Shown piece after piece: positions 52,826-62,985 of a stretch of 64,000 nt of DNA. Below the pieces are notes generated by a model, which ran no database searches, was not told where the DNA came from, and was given only the letters and a program-made list of their open reading frames with translations. The translations under genes and the position numbers were made by a program. Source of the DNA: Ianthella basta (taxonomy: Eukaryota > Porifera > Demospongiae > Verongiida > Ianthellidae); NCBI GenBank assembly GCA_964019415.1, contig OZ025869.1, positions 4,838,765 to 4,902,764 on the forward strand, read 5' to 3'. Numbering within the stretch: the stretch's first letter is position 1; each line of letters begins with the position of its first letter.

Positions 52826-55800
52826 ATGGAGGCAGCAGTGAGTAGTGGAAACCTTCAGCGAGTTCAAGAGCTCATTCGAAGCGGAGCCAGTGTGAATGCT
52901 CGGTATGGCGTCGATACGTTGTTGAGTCTGGCGGTTTCACGTGCCCACAAGGACATCGTGTTAGCTCTACTTTCAGCGGGAGCAGACGTAAACGCGAAAG
53001 ATTTCTTTGGGCAGACAGCACTTCATAAAGCCTGTGCTTTTACGCCCCAGCAAGGAGAACAAGGGCGCAGTGTCCTCAAGGATATTGTGTCGGCTCTGCT
53101 CACAGCGGGAGCAGACGTGTACATGAAAGATACACTTGGTCGTATAGCACTCCAATTAGCCTGTGAGCAGCAGTTGGACGAATTGGTAAAAGCACTCATT
53201 GACCGAGGGAGCCGAATGTACGAAACATTCGTGTACCGCTCTCCTCTCAGGTTCACACATGGTACTAGAGCGATATCAATGTCTTCATTGCGAGCTGGAG
53301 CGAGCTGTGAAGGGCTATCAAAGGAGGAGAAGGATGACCTGTTTCGTCACGCCTGCCATGTGGGGGACCTGTTGGCTGTTGATACTCTACTCATGAATGG
53401 TTGTCGTGTTAGTACTCTATCAAGAGAGGAGCAAGAAGAGCTCCTGCGTTGTGCATGCCTTGTAGGCAACCTTCTTGTTGCTGGGACTCTTCTCAGGAAT
53501 GGTTGCAGTATAAGCACTCTATCAAGAGAGGAGCAACACAGCCTTCTATGTTGTACCTGCCTTAAAGGTAACATTCCTTTTGCTCAAACTATTCTCAAGG
53601 CAATATGCAGTGCCAGTGAGTCAACTCACACAGAGCTTGTACAATTGCTGAACCCGCTGCCAAAGCAGGATAAGGAAGAGCTTCTTCTTGGTGCCTGCAT
53701 TAAAGGTGACATGCTAGTTGTTGAAGCACTCATTGCTGTCGGCTGCGGTGTGAACTGTGTGGGCGCTGCTGAAGGTACTCCCCTCATGAATGCTGCACAT
53801 AAAGGCCATGAGGAAATAGTGAGGAAACTCATTTTGGCAGGTGCCAATGTTGTAATGCAAGACAGTTTGGGGTGCACGGCTCTTCACTATTCTGCCATCT
53901 ACAACCACATTCAGTGTGGAGTGCTCCTGGCTGAAGGAGGAGCCAGTGTAAGGACTAAGAACAAGCTTTTGCAGACTCCACTGGACATAGCCAAATCAGA
54001 TTTCCCTGAAGCTATCAAGCAGGCCCTCTCGTTCACCACTCGAAAGACCCTCTGTATCATTGGCAATGCAAAGGGAGGCAAGAGCACCCTCATTGCATCA
54101 CTTCAAGCAGAGAGCAACTCTTTCCTTGGCAGGATTTTCAATCGCTTGAGGAGAGTGGATGACCGTCGCAAGCGAACAGCCGGCATTGAAACTGTTCCCC
54201 ACAGCAGCCATAAGTATGGAGAAGTGGTCTTCTTTGACTTTGCTGGTCAGGATGACTACCATGGTCCCCACCAGATGTTTATGGAGTCACTCCTCAGTAA
54301 ACCAGGCGTCTCGATGACCCTTCTGCTGGTGATTAAGGTGACCGAAACAGAAGATGCCATCTTACACCAGCTCCATCGCTGGCTGACCCCAGTGGCACAG
54401 ATGTCCACTACTGCTAGTCCTCCTCATGTGATTGTCATTGGTAGCTTCTTGGACAAGGTGCAGTCCAAGCAAGAAGCCATGAGTAAATTGATGAGGTGCA
54501 TAGAAGCAACGAAAAGTGATCTAGAAGAGTTACCCCTAAGATTTGTGGGCACCTGCTTTGTCAACTGCCGTCAGCCCCAGTCTGAAGGCATTGATCAACT
54601 CTGTGGCTTCCTCCAGGATGTCCCCATTCCTGAGTTGAGCACCGTGCGCACAGGTTACTGCCTTGCCTGGGTCCTATCCCAGGTCAAGTCATCCATCAAA
54701 GCCCAAGCATTACAGTTGCAGGAGTTCTCCAGATGGATTGAGGACAACAAGGCTAACCTTCCTCAGACCATACCAACCCCAGATGAGGTGTGTCAGGACC
54801 TGACTGCTGCTGGACATGCCCTCTACATCCCTAATAGGGAAACCCCCAGCAAAAGTTGGCTGGTATTAGACCTTCCTGCTATTCTCCATGATGTGTATGG
54901 GACCCTCTTTGCTCAATCTAAGGAGATTGTCAATGAGTTTGGTCTCCTTCACTGTCGACACCTTGCTGAACTCTTCCCTCACATGGACCTGACAATGATT
55001 GAGCAGTTGCTAATCAGTTTAGAGTTCTGCATTCCTGTGGAGCCTTCAATCCTGGATGTGGATCTGAGCAAACTGACTCATAGCAAAGAAGCTTCTGGGT
55101 GGCATTTTTTCCCCTCCCTCATCTCCACCAAGCCCTCTCAATCCCACTCAAAGGTCCTCCCTAAGCAAAGTGTTCACTGCCTGTGTTGGCAGCTGAGAAC
55201 TTTCAATAAGCACTCCATCTCTGCTCGCATTCTCCAGACCATTCTCCTTCGTCTGGCTGCCCACTTTGTGCTGAAGCAAAGTAACATGGAAGGTATTCAG
55301 CAGCATTACTGCCACATCTGGTGGAATGGCATCACTTGGCAGTCAACTGTAGGAGTGAACATTATCGTCCACATCACAAACAACAGAGTAATTCATGTTA
55401 TCGCTACAAGCAAACTTGCCATTGAGTTGCGTGAATACCTGTCTTGTGTTGTCAGTGACATCCTCTCAACTGTCCGCCGACTTTCCCCCAGTCTGACAGC
55501 TGCAGCATACATTGTACATCCACCCAATTTGGCCACTTCAGCTGTGGATATCACAGGCTTGCCTCCAAAGAAGCTGTTTCCAATGGAAGGAGTCAGAAAC
55601 TCCATCATAAAGCAGGAAGGGTTCGTGTTTTCACTAAAGGAGAATGAGGATTGGAATACAGTACCAATTGAAGAGCTCTTTGGAGGGTTCACCCCCAGCC
55701 TGGAGTACATGGAAAGGATCACCTGGACTCAGACTGAGCTGAGCCAGCCTCAGTCACCCATTGAACTGAACCAGGCTAGTGAAGGAAATGGAGTGCTGGC

Positions 55801-56143
55801 CAACTCGAAGGTAGTCTCCCCAGGTGCCCAGGCCCTCCTGGAGATTTCGTCTACCCCAGACATAGGAGATGTGGATGAGCTGGTAGTGACAACAGTTGCA
55901 GCCAATTGGCAGAGACTGGCCCTCAGGTTGGGAGTGGAGGGCTGTGTCAGTGAAATTGTCTTCAAAAACCACCCCAATGACTACGAGGGGGCATGTCGAG
56001 ACATGCTTGACCGCTGGCTAAAAGAAGACCGGCACACTGGAGAAGAAGAGCGAACGTGGTCCACTCTCCTGACAGCACTTGGTAGAGCAGACTTTGCTGA
56101 GCTGGAGAGGAGCCTGCGGAGGGAGCACTTTAAGGATCAGTAG
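52826..56143 (+). CDS. Ankyrin-Roc-COR-Death domain protein (ROCO/DAPK-like, no kinase)
   Basis: An intronless 1105-residue ORF from ATG 52826 (aaaATGG). Residues 1-140: ankyrin repeats (VLALLSAGADVNAKDFFGQT). Residues 164-310: four divergent helical repeats of 34 residues starting LSKEEK/LSREEQ/LSREEQ/LPKQDK (164, 198, 232, 278), each with LxxxACxxGxxxxxxxLLxxGC. Residues 310-405: ankyrin again (GTPLMNAAHKGHEEIVRKLI). Roc GTPase about 405-590: P-loop GNAKGGKST (413-421), DFAGQDDY switch (471), GSFLDK in the NKxD place (539). COR about 605-860. Death domain 1016-1100 (VAANWQRLALRLGV ... YEGACRDMLDRWLKE). Likely a signalling scaffold/GTPase for death or immune pathways, cytosolic, dimerising through COR. 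Same order as DAPK1 minus the kinase. Confidence 0.9.
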   Translation: MEAAVSSGNLQRVQELIRSGASVNARYGVDTLLSLAVSRAHKDIVLALLSAGADVNAKDFFGQTALHKACAFTPQQGEQGRSVLKDIVSALLTAGADVYMKDTLGRIALQLACEQQLDELVKALIDRGSRMYETFVYRSPLRFTHGTRAISMSSLRAGASCEGLSKEEKDDLFRHACHVGDLLAVDTLLMNGCRVSTLSREEQEELLRCACLVGNLLVAGTLLRNGCSISTLSREEQHSLLCCTCLKGNIPFAQTILKAICSASESTHTELVQLLNPLPKQDKEELLLGACIKGDMLVVEALIAVGCGVNCVGAAEGTPLMNAAHKGHEEIVRKLILAGANVVMQDSLGCTALHYSAIYNHIQCGVLLAEGGASVRTKNKLLQTPLDIAKSDFPEAIKQALSFTTRKTLCIIGNAKGGKSTLIASLQAESNSFLGRIFNRLRRVDDRRKRTAGIETVPHSSHKYGEVVFFDFAGQDDYHGPHQMFMESLLSKPGVSMTLLLVIKVTETEDAILHQLHRWLTPVAQMSTTASPPHVIVIGSFLDKVQSKQEAMSKLMRCIEATKSDLEELPLRFVGTCFVNCRQPQSEGIDQLCGFLQDVPIPELSTVRTGYCLAWVLSQVKSSIKAQALQLQEFSRWIEDNKANLPQTIPTPDEVCQDLTAAGHALYIPNRETPSKSWLVLDLPAILHDVYGTLFAQSKEIVNEFGLLHCRHLAELFPHMDLTMIEQLLISLEFCIPVEPSILDVDLSKLTHSKEASGWHFFPSLISTKPSQSHSKVLPKQSVHCLCWQLRTFNKHSISARILQTILLRLAAHFVLKQSNMEGIQQHYCHIWWNGITWQSTVGVNIIVHITNNRVIHVIATSKLAIELREYLSCVVSDILSTVRRLSPSLTAAAYIVHPPNLATSAVDITGLPPKKLFPMEGVRNSIIKQEGFVFSLKENEDWNTVPIEELFGGFTPSLEYMERITWTQTELSQPQSPIELNQASEGNGVLANSKVVSPGAQALLEISSTPDIGDVDELVVTTVAANWQRLALRLGVEGCVSEIVFKNHPNDYEGACRDMLDRWLKEDRHTGEEERTWSTLLTALGRADFAELERSLRREHFKDQ

Positions 56144-56289
56144 CTCCTCAGAACACAACCAGCCGTTGCATTGCTCACTGCACTGGCCCAATTTGTTTGC
56201 ATGAAAGCAGTTTGTTTGCACATTCTGCATTATCACACAAAGCATAATTATACATATCTATATATATAAAGAGGTAATGAGCAGAACGG

Positions 56290-56770
56290 TTGTCCGCGAA
56301 GTGCTCCCGCGAGCGGCCACCAATTGAGACCAAACTTTCCCAGATTATGGACGCCACACCTGGTCTCGATCTAAGGGGGGCGACGTGCGCGAAGAAGTCC
56401 CTGCCGAGGAGTGCGCGGCGGAAAACCTCCAAACGACCGTCCGCCATCTCTGATTTACGGAGAAAGTATACGGTTTTCCGCGCACGTTCCTATGCTGCCA
56501 ATACAAAAGAAGAACCCCAACCGTTGTTCGCGAACTCCTCCTGCGAACGTCGACGAAACGTGCCCAAACGTTCCCAGCCGTGGCACGCTGTACCTCACAT
56601 CAATCTAAGGTGGTGGACGTGCTAACATAAGCTGCTACCAAGGAGCGCGCGGCGATAACCCAGGATGAACCGACCGTCGGCCATCTTGATCTTGGAAGAA
56701 AGTATGCCGTATCCTAGGCGTTCGCGCAGGTTCGAGGATTACACCCAAGCTAGCGCGATGCCGAAGCTGA
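56290..56770. repeat. Diverged CpG-rich tandem duplication
   Basis: Segments about 56290-56515 and 56516-56770 align loosely (gttgtccgcgaagtgctcc / gttgttcgcgaactcctcc; gaccgtccgccatctctgat / gaccgtcggccatcttgat; ggagaaagtatacgg / ggaagaaagtatgccg). Both contain a gccatct block like a YY1 site. On the minus strand both read MADGR...RRALLG, so old coding DNA is possible. Confidence 0.5.
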
Positions 56771-56873
56771 GAAAAAGGAAAGGGGTGTTGTCTCACACAG
56801 AAACCATCAGCTTCTTACAACTATTCGTTGTTTGTGTACAGTGATCTTCCATGTAAATTGCATGCACACATGG

Positions 56874-57450
56874 TAGGTCAGTCACACTGATATCACCAGG
56901 CCAGCCTGGACTATCCTTTGCCAGAGCATGCATGACCAGCCAGTGCATTACTAGCTGGGGCCTGAGTAGCAATGGCATTACCAGCCTGTGTCTGACCAGC
57001 TGGCATATGCCGAGCACACATAGAGACCCGCCTTATGGGTGTGTAACAATGTTTCCTCCAAAAACAAGGGCAGATGTAAAGATGGTGCAGTGCGTACCTG
57101 CAAGGTATGGCAAAACCACCTGGCGGAAAAAAACGTAGTAACAAGGAGGGCTGGTCCATACAAAACCCAGGTCATTAACATGCGCTGACTTTGAATACGT
57201 TTTCACCATCCCTACATCTGCCAACATTTTGCTGCATTCCTTTGTACATTATATGTCTTTATATTGCAGAAAGTCTGCATGGACATGGTAGGTCGGTCAC
57301 ACTGACATCACCAGGCAAGCCTGGACTATTCTTTGCCAGAGCATGCATGACCAGCCAGTGCATTACTAGCTGGGGCCTGAGTAGCAATGGCATTACCAGC
57401 CTGTGTCCGACCAGCTGGCATACGCCGAGCACGCGGAGAGACCTGCACGA
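56874..57450. repeat. Direct duplication, about 160 bases, spacing 413
   Basis: ggtaggtcagtcacactgat ... gctggcatatgccgagcac at 56874-57018 recurs at 57287-57432 with a handful of changes. Coding shadows in both are not supported. Confidence 0.8.
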
Positions 57451-57466
57451 AGGGCAGGTCTGTCCG

Positions 57467-57522
57467 CTAGTTATATTATATTATATTATTATATTATATT
57501 ATATTATTATATTATATTGAAA
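57467..57522. repeat. (ATATT)n-type microsatellite
   Basis: Runs of tatattatattat over 55 bases. Confidence 0.9.
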
Positions 57523-58075
57523 AGTTGTGATTTTTTTAATTTCTTATTGAGTAACATTGTCAGTTTTATACTTCATTGTAAGTTCAGATTTTACTGTTTC
57601 TCTGTATCTGGAATGTGGAATGCTTAATAATTGTAATGAGATGTTGAGAATATAAAGCATGTTTTCCCATAATTGTCCCTTACTTGTTTGAATGTACTAA
57701 CTTGTTCTCCTTCAGCCAACTTTGCTTTCTTGTACCATCTTCATCCTCATCTTCATTCTTGTATTATTTACACTCTGCTACTGTATTGTATTGATGGAAG
57801 TTTAATTGATTCACAGCTTGACGAGGTTGTCAAGTATTAAATGAAATACTCTTGAGTGCTGGGGATATATATTATGTGGGTGGGGAGGGGAGGGAACAGC
57901 AGTGTGGTAGTGAGGAGTGCATGGGGTCCAGCCCACATGCACCATGCATGACTCAACCACTCCATGCTGTGAACTGTGACCCCATTGGACTGTTTCCCTT
58001 CAGAGTGATAGATGCTGTTGTCTCCAGATGTCTATTATTATAGATAGTAGAGCAACTGTAGAGCGGAATGGATGT

Positions 58076-58290
58076 TGACCATTGACCTCAGTGTGTATCT
58101 GTTCACAGGTGAAGTTGACCTTTCACCTTACTGATACTGTACACTTACACTGCATACCTCATGTACACTAGCCTTGGTACTATGTGTACAGTATGTATGT
58201 GTATCAAACTAACAAGGTTGTACTACTGTAGTACATGCATGCATGTGTATGTATATATGACTGTGTACATGCGAGTGTGACCTTTGACCT
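58076..58290 (+). promoter_or_regulatory. Cluster of three DR1 nuclear-receptor-type motifs
   Basis: tgacca-t-tgacct (58076-58088), tgacct-t-tcacct (58116-58128) and tgacct-t-tgacct (58278-58290). All are direct repeats of the TGACCT half site spaced by one base in the same orientation. DR1 is the preferred site of RXR/HNF4-type receptors, the class present in sponges. They lie 78-290 bases upstream of the candidate exon at 58368. Confidence 0.45.
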
Positions 58291-58367
58291 TTGTGTGGTA
58301 CACAGTTCTGCTGCATCTTGTCCCCTAGACTCCTCCATGGACCAGTGACCTCCTCTCTCTCGCTCAG

Positions 58368-58553
58368 GCTGTGTCAGAGCTGCACAGCTTGTTCCCACCT
58401 GCCCGTAACAGAAGGGAGTCGTCTGGTCATCTTGCCCAGTTTTTCCAGTCTGTGTGCATCCTGGCACAGAGCTGTAGGAGCTTGAAGGCCAAACTACTTG
58501 CTTCACAGAACACGTGCACCTTGTTGAAGATGACAATGGAAAGTTTACAATAA
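58368..58553 (+). CDS. Candidate exon, helical protein
   Basis: After a pyrimidine-rich ctctctctcgctcag acceptor the frame reads AVSELHSLFPPARNRRESSG, then LAQFFQSVCILAQSCRSLKA, and stops at TAA 58551-58553. No donor precedes the stop except internal ones (for example gtgtgc at 58452, which would join in phase to 59867). It could be the 5' neighbour of the coiled-coil exon at 59867. Confidence 0.4.
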   Translation, partial: AVSELHSLFPPARNRRESSGHLAQFFQSVCILAQSCRSLKAKLLASQNTCTLLKMTMESLQ

Positions 58554-58579
58554 GAGGCAAGATGGCAGAGGTGTGTGCA

Positions 58580-59608
58580 CTGTAGCTGTACTGAAATACG
58601 TAGTATATACACACTACATGTAGTAGAGCTCTATGTGAGTGTTGTGTGTTAGTGGTGTCTGTAGCTGTACTGAAATACGTAGTATATACACACTACATGT
58701 AGTAGAGCTCTATGTGAGTGTTGTGTGTTAGTGGTGTCTGTAGCTGTACTGAAATAGTATATACACACTACATGTAGTAGAGCTCTATGTGAGTGTTGTG
58801 TGTTAGTAGTGTCTGTAGCTGTACTGAAATACGTAGTATATACACACTACATGTAGTAGAGCTCTATGTGAGTGTTGTGTGTTAGTAGTGTCTGTAGCTG
58901 TACTGAAATAGTATACACACACTACATGTAGTAGAGCTCTATGTGAGTGTTGTGTGTTAGTAGTGTCTGTAGCTGTACTGAAATACGTAGTATATACACA
59001 CTACATGTAGTAGAGCTCTATGTGAGTGTTGTGTGTTAGTGGTGTCTGTAGCTGTACTGAAATAGTATATACACACTACATGTAGTAGAGCTCTATGTGA
59101 GTGTTGTGTGTTAGTGGTGTCTGTAGCTGTACTGAAATAGTATATACACACTACATGTAGTAGAGCTCTATGTGAGTGTTGTGTGTTAGTAGTGTCTGTA
59201 GCTGTACTGAAATACGTAGTATATACACACTACATGTAGTAGAGCTCTATGTGAGTGTTGTGTGTTAGTAGTGTCTGTAGCTGTACTGAAATACGTAGTA
59301 TATACACACTACATGTAGTAGAGCTCTATGTGAGTGTTGTGTGTTAGTAGTGTCTGTAGCTGTACTGAGATACGTAGTATATACACACTACATGTAGTAG
59401 AGCTCTATGTGAGTGTTGTGTGTTAGTAGTGTCTGTGGCTGTACTGAAATACGTAGTATATACACACTACATGTAGTAGAGCTCTATGTGAGTGTTGTGT
59501 GTTAGTAGTGTCTGTGGCTGTACTGAAATACGTAGTATATACACACTACATGTAGTAGAGCTCTATGTGAGTGTTGTGTGTTAGTGGTGTCTGTAGCTGT
59601 ACTGAAAT
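58580..59608. repeat. 79-base minisatellite, 13 full units
   Basis: Unit: gtagctgtactgaaat, optional acgt, agtatatacacactacatgt, agtagagctctatgtgagtg, ttgtgtgttagtrgtgtct. Copies start about every 75 or 79 bases from 58582 to 59593. Short units lack the acgt (75 bases). Units are over 95 percent alike. Minus-strand ORFs across it are artefacts. Confidence 0.92.
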
Positions 59609-59866
59609 TGCATACATTAGGACCCCCTACTGTGTGTGTGTTGTGATCGAAGGTGTATGTCTGTATCTATGACTGTACAGACCGCGATATGCATGTAATA
59701 CGTCCGTGCGTATGTAGGTTTGGAAGCATGCATGTCTTGTCAAATACCACTCTTCTTCTACCCGCCCTCTCCTCTCCTCTCCATCTCTATCTCTCTGTAC
59801 TGCTATTTTTCTTCAATCCTCTACTCTCTAATGATTATTTTTTACTTTTTTTTCTTTTCTGATTAG

Positions 59867-59981
59867 GTGAACAAGGCTGTGCAGAAGATGAGTGAAAGGT
59901 GCAAGCATTTGGAGGAAGAGCTAATTGAGACCAAAGTGCTGCACAGGAAGGAGTTTCAGCAGAAGAAACTGCTGCACAATG

Positions 59982-59983
<2 letters not shown>
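59867..59983 (+). CDS. Coiled-coil exon, phase 0-0
   Basis: Thirty-nine codons (VNKAVQKMSERCKHLEEELI, then ETKVLHRKEFQQKKLLHNE) lie between a strong pyrimidine tract with gattag acceptor and a donor that is the first GT of a long (GT)n tract. Heptad-like and basic/acidic. The ending KKLLHNE recalls the neck of C-terminal-motor kinesins (kinesin-14, ...HNxxxELKGNIRVFCR), but no motor exon is visible downstream in the window, so the identity is a guess. Confidence 0.55.
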
Positions 59984-60077
<94 letters not shown>

Positions 60078-60103
60078 ATGTGTGCATGTGTGTGTGTGTG
60101 TGT

Positions 60104-60134
<31 letters not shown>
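59984..60134. repeat. (GT)n microsatellite, about 150 bases
   Basis: Nearly pure GT with a few interruptions (gcgcatgtgtgcatg, gtggtg). It begins directly at the splice donor of the preceding exon. Confidence 0.95.
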
Positions 60135-60141
<7 letters not shown>

Positions 60142-60536
60142 TGGGTGTTTGAATGAGTCACTGTTTGTGTTGAGGTAAATTGGTAGTACTGCAGTCACAT
60201 TGGTTACAGTGCTTTAAGCATGCATTGCCAGGGATATTTATGGTTCCTCAATTTCAGTGCCTTGGAAAGTAAGTGTACTTGGTTCTTTTGTATAGTTATG
60301 TAAAAACTTTCAGTCTTCTTACATTAACAAATTAAAGCACTTACTGTAAAGTGCATCAACTACTTAGTGTACTAAAGGTATAATAACCAACTTAGTAGCT
60401 AGTGCGTAGTTCTTGCTTGATCTGTGTAAAGTATCCCAAGAGAGAACATTCTGGCACTCGTAACGATACCGTTGGGTTATCTCTCACATTGGCCACTCTA
60501 CCTATCAAATTGCTACACTGTTGACTGCGCATTATA

Positions 60537-60594
60537 TGTCATGTCATGTCATGTCATGCATGATAACGTCATGTCATGTCATGTCATGTCATAT
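60537..60594. repeat. (ATGTC)n microsatellite, split by gcatgataacgtc
   Basis: Four copies of atgtc, a 13-base break, then further copies. Confidence 0.85.
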
Positions 60595-60599
60595 GCACA

Positions 60600-62385
60600 T
60601 GTGCAGCATTCCACTAGTGAACTGTGTATGTGATGAATGTAGTGATGAATGATTGTAGCTCCTGGTTGTTAGGGATCCTTTTCATGTGATGTCACCATTT
60701 ACGCATGCTACACTCAGCAGTGTAGATGTGTCTAGTAGCTCCTCCTAGTCATGAAAGGTGGCCAATTGCACACTTGGTGAAATCATAACCCTTTATGGCA
60801 TATTGCTCACTAAGTGCAAGTGGATTGTAGACTTTGGTGGTTGCATGGCAATGATGCATCGTGCTGTGCACTTCTCTGAAGGTATGGTGGTGGAGTTCTT
60901 TCATAAGATGAAATATCTCTCATCGAGTGTCTTGTATGCAGTTCACCGGACTAACAATGCGTTGTGCTCTACACAAAGGTTGATAATATGTTGTGAATGC
61001 AAGCCTTTCACCTGCAGCCTTCTGACCTAGAACCTTCATCATGTCAGTTTCATGGAGTTAAATTGAGCATGGTTGTGTACCATGCTTGTAGCGTTGTCAC
61101 ATTGTCTTGTACAGTTAACAATGAATAATAGTGTTATGCGCCTGCACTGTTCAGGAGAAGGGAATAAACATCAATGCACATGTTTTTACTGCAGAGAAGC
61201 AGCTGAGCACAGTCTTTGGAGTGCCTGGCAGGGAGTAGTTCTTGTCTACCATTAATAATGCCATTCACACTCATGTGTTGTCCATGCTCTGAAGTTAAGC
61301 ACGGGCAAAGCATGAAGTGTTTTTATGGCTTTTATCTGGCTTTTGGCTTTCGAACGTGACCAAGAGATGAAGTGTCCCCGTGTGGTCTCTTGTGTGAAAG
61401 TCCCATTGCTGTGCTGCAGTTTGTCATGTGTAGGTCCACCCCACACGACCACACGGCTACTGGCAAGCTAACTACCACCATAACAATGGGGTGTGTTCGG
61501 ACACGCCTCATTACCCACCATGTCAACTTGCATGAGTAGCTGCATGCAGGGCGGTACCTCACTGATGGGCACACAGTGTTCTCAGATGTCACTGTGCAGA
61601 GGAGGGAATTTGGGAGCTTGCAACTGCGTACACACAACACTTCTCAATCCAGAATTTTCTGCAGTACTTGGGATTGGGAGCAAGGCTGTGATTACTGGTT
61701 GCCATCAATAGGGCTTGATGCCCCCCCCCCCCCCCCCATCCTCTGGGACACCATTGGTGTAGAAGGCTGGTTGGTGTAAAATTTCCAGTAATTGATCTCT
61801 GTCAGTGGTGGTGTGTTGATATGCACTATGTGGTCTGTACTGTCGTGAATGTACATTTGTAAGTATGAATCTTCTTGTTTGACGTGAAAGTTTAAAGCCC
61901 AACCACTTTGATTGTTGTCCTCTCCCACGTCCACTTACCGAATGACATTCTGACAGACGTGCTAATAAAGCTACATCAACTGGCCTACCATGTAATTGCA
62001 TAGGCAGTGTACTCAAGCAGGGTAACAAAATACTCGCAAGTGCAATGTCCCAAATTAGCAACAAACACTAATAGCATTCAAAATCTTAATTGTCACAGTC
62101 TTACAAGTATTGTACCCTTGTGTATATATTTACAGCATCATGGAATGACACCGTGTGTAAGTGTATGTATGGACCTTGATCGAGTTGGGTATTCGTATGG
62201 CTTCATGTTCGTATGACGGTATGTATATTTCTGTCATTGCAAATGGCGGCGCTATGGTCGTTCTTTATTATAAAGCTTAAAATCATCTCTAATGTTTTTT
62301 TTGCCGTCTATCAATCGAACGAAATGTGTTCAAGAACATGTGTTGATAGAGTGGTACTCGTAAAAAGCTTAACGAAAGACTCTTC
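60600..62385. other. No gene supported
   Basis: ORFs at 60758-61030 and 61493-61779 have no recognisable motif. A run of about 17 cytosines lies at 61721-61737. Confidence 0.35.
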
Positions 62386-62389
62386 TGTG

Positions 62390-62985
62390 AGATACTGCTC
62401 CGATTATCACGTACGGACATTGTAAAATGGCCGCGCTAGACGCTCTCTGTTTGCTAGGCTCAAAATAATCTTTCTTCGTATTTCGCCGTGTATCCAAAGA
62501 ACGAAAGGTATTTCTAGAACACATTTAAGTAATAGTGTTGTAGTAGAAAGCTTTCCTATCTATTCTCCTGCGAGGTACAGCCCCAAATACAACAGTGGTC
62601 AAACGACCCGTTGGCCTATGAGAGACAATCGAATCAGGCATTACCACTTAGGGTAGCCTTTATAGCCACCACACTCCTCCTCCAGGCACAAAGCAACATG
62701 TACATCCTCATTCAGAATGTTATGTAGATCAAAAAGCATCAGCAAAGCATAATGACAGTTTGGTAGGGGTGCTTTCACTGGATGCCTTGCTGGTCTGGGA
62801 CTTGAAACTCTTGCAACCCCAACAGTCTATGGCATCTTGATGTATCTTTCAGGCCATCAGCAATGCTGCATCTCCAACTATCTGAACTATTGAACATACA
62901 CAAGGAAGTTGCTAGCAAGTAGTTTGAGTTCAGGGGCGCCCTGGCGCCCCATGAGTTTTTTAACTCGAAATACTTGTTCCTTCAG
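62390..62985 (+). repeat. Dispersed repeat, copy 2
   Basis: Counterpart of 2700-3290 plus the cccatgagttttttaactc piece of 4260, here contiguous at 62952-62985. The copy at 2.7 kb is therefore split by about 970 bases of extra DNA. Confidence 0.65.

Noticed and set aside
53023..55977. Minus-strand and alternate-frame ORFs within the Roc-Death gene
   Set aside because: Shadows; none shows a domain.
58580..59608. CRISPR-like or coding repeat
   Set aside because: No unique spacers; ORFs across it on the minus strand are by-products of the repeat.
59867..59983. Kinesin-14 (KIFC) identity for the coiled-coil exon
   Set aside because: Only the KKLLHNE ending suggests it; the motor sequence (GNIRVFCR) is not found downstream in the window.
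59835..60198. Long Thr/His and Cys/Val ORFs
   Set aside because: They are translations of the (GT)n microsatellite; only the 59867-59983 exon before it looks coding.
61283..61312. 5S rRNA-like phrase ctctgaagttaagcacgg
   Set aside because: Only about 15 bases resemble the 5S internal control region; the flanks do not match and no full-length 5S structure can be drawn.
61560..61720. Tyrosine-phosphatase-like frame (DVTVQRREFGSLQLRTHN ... YW)
   Set aside because: The order of pieces is wrong for a PTP domain, and the catalytic HCSAGxGR motif is absent.
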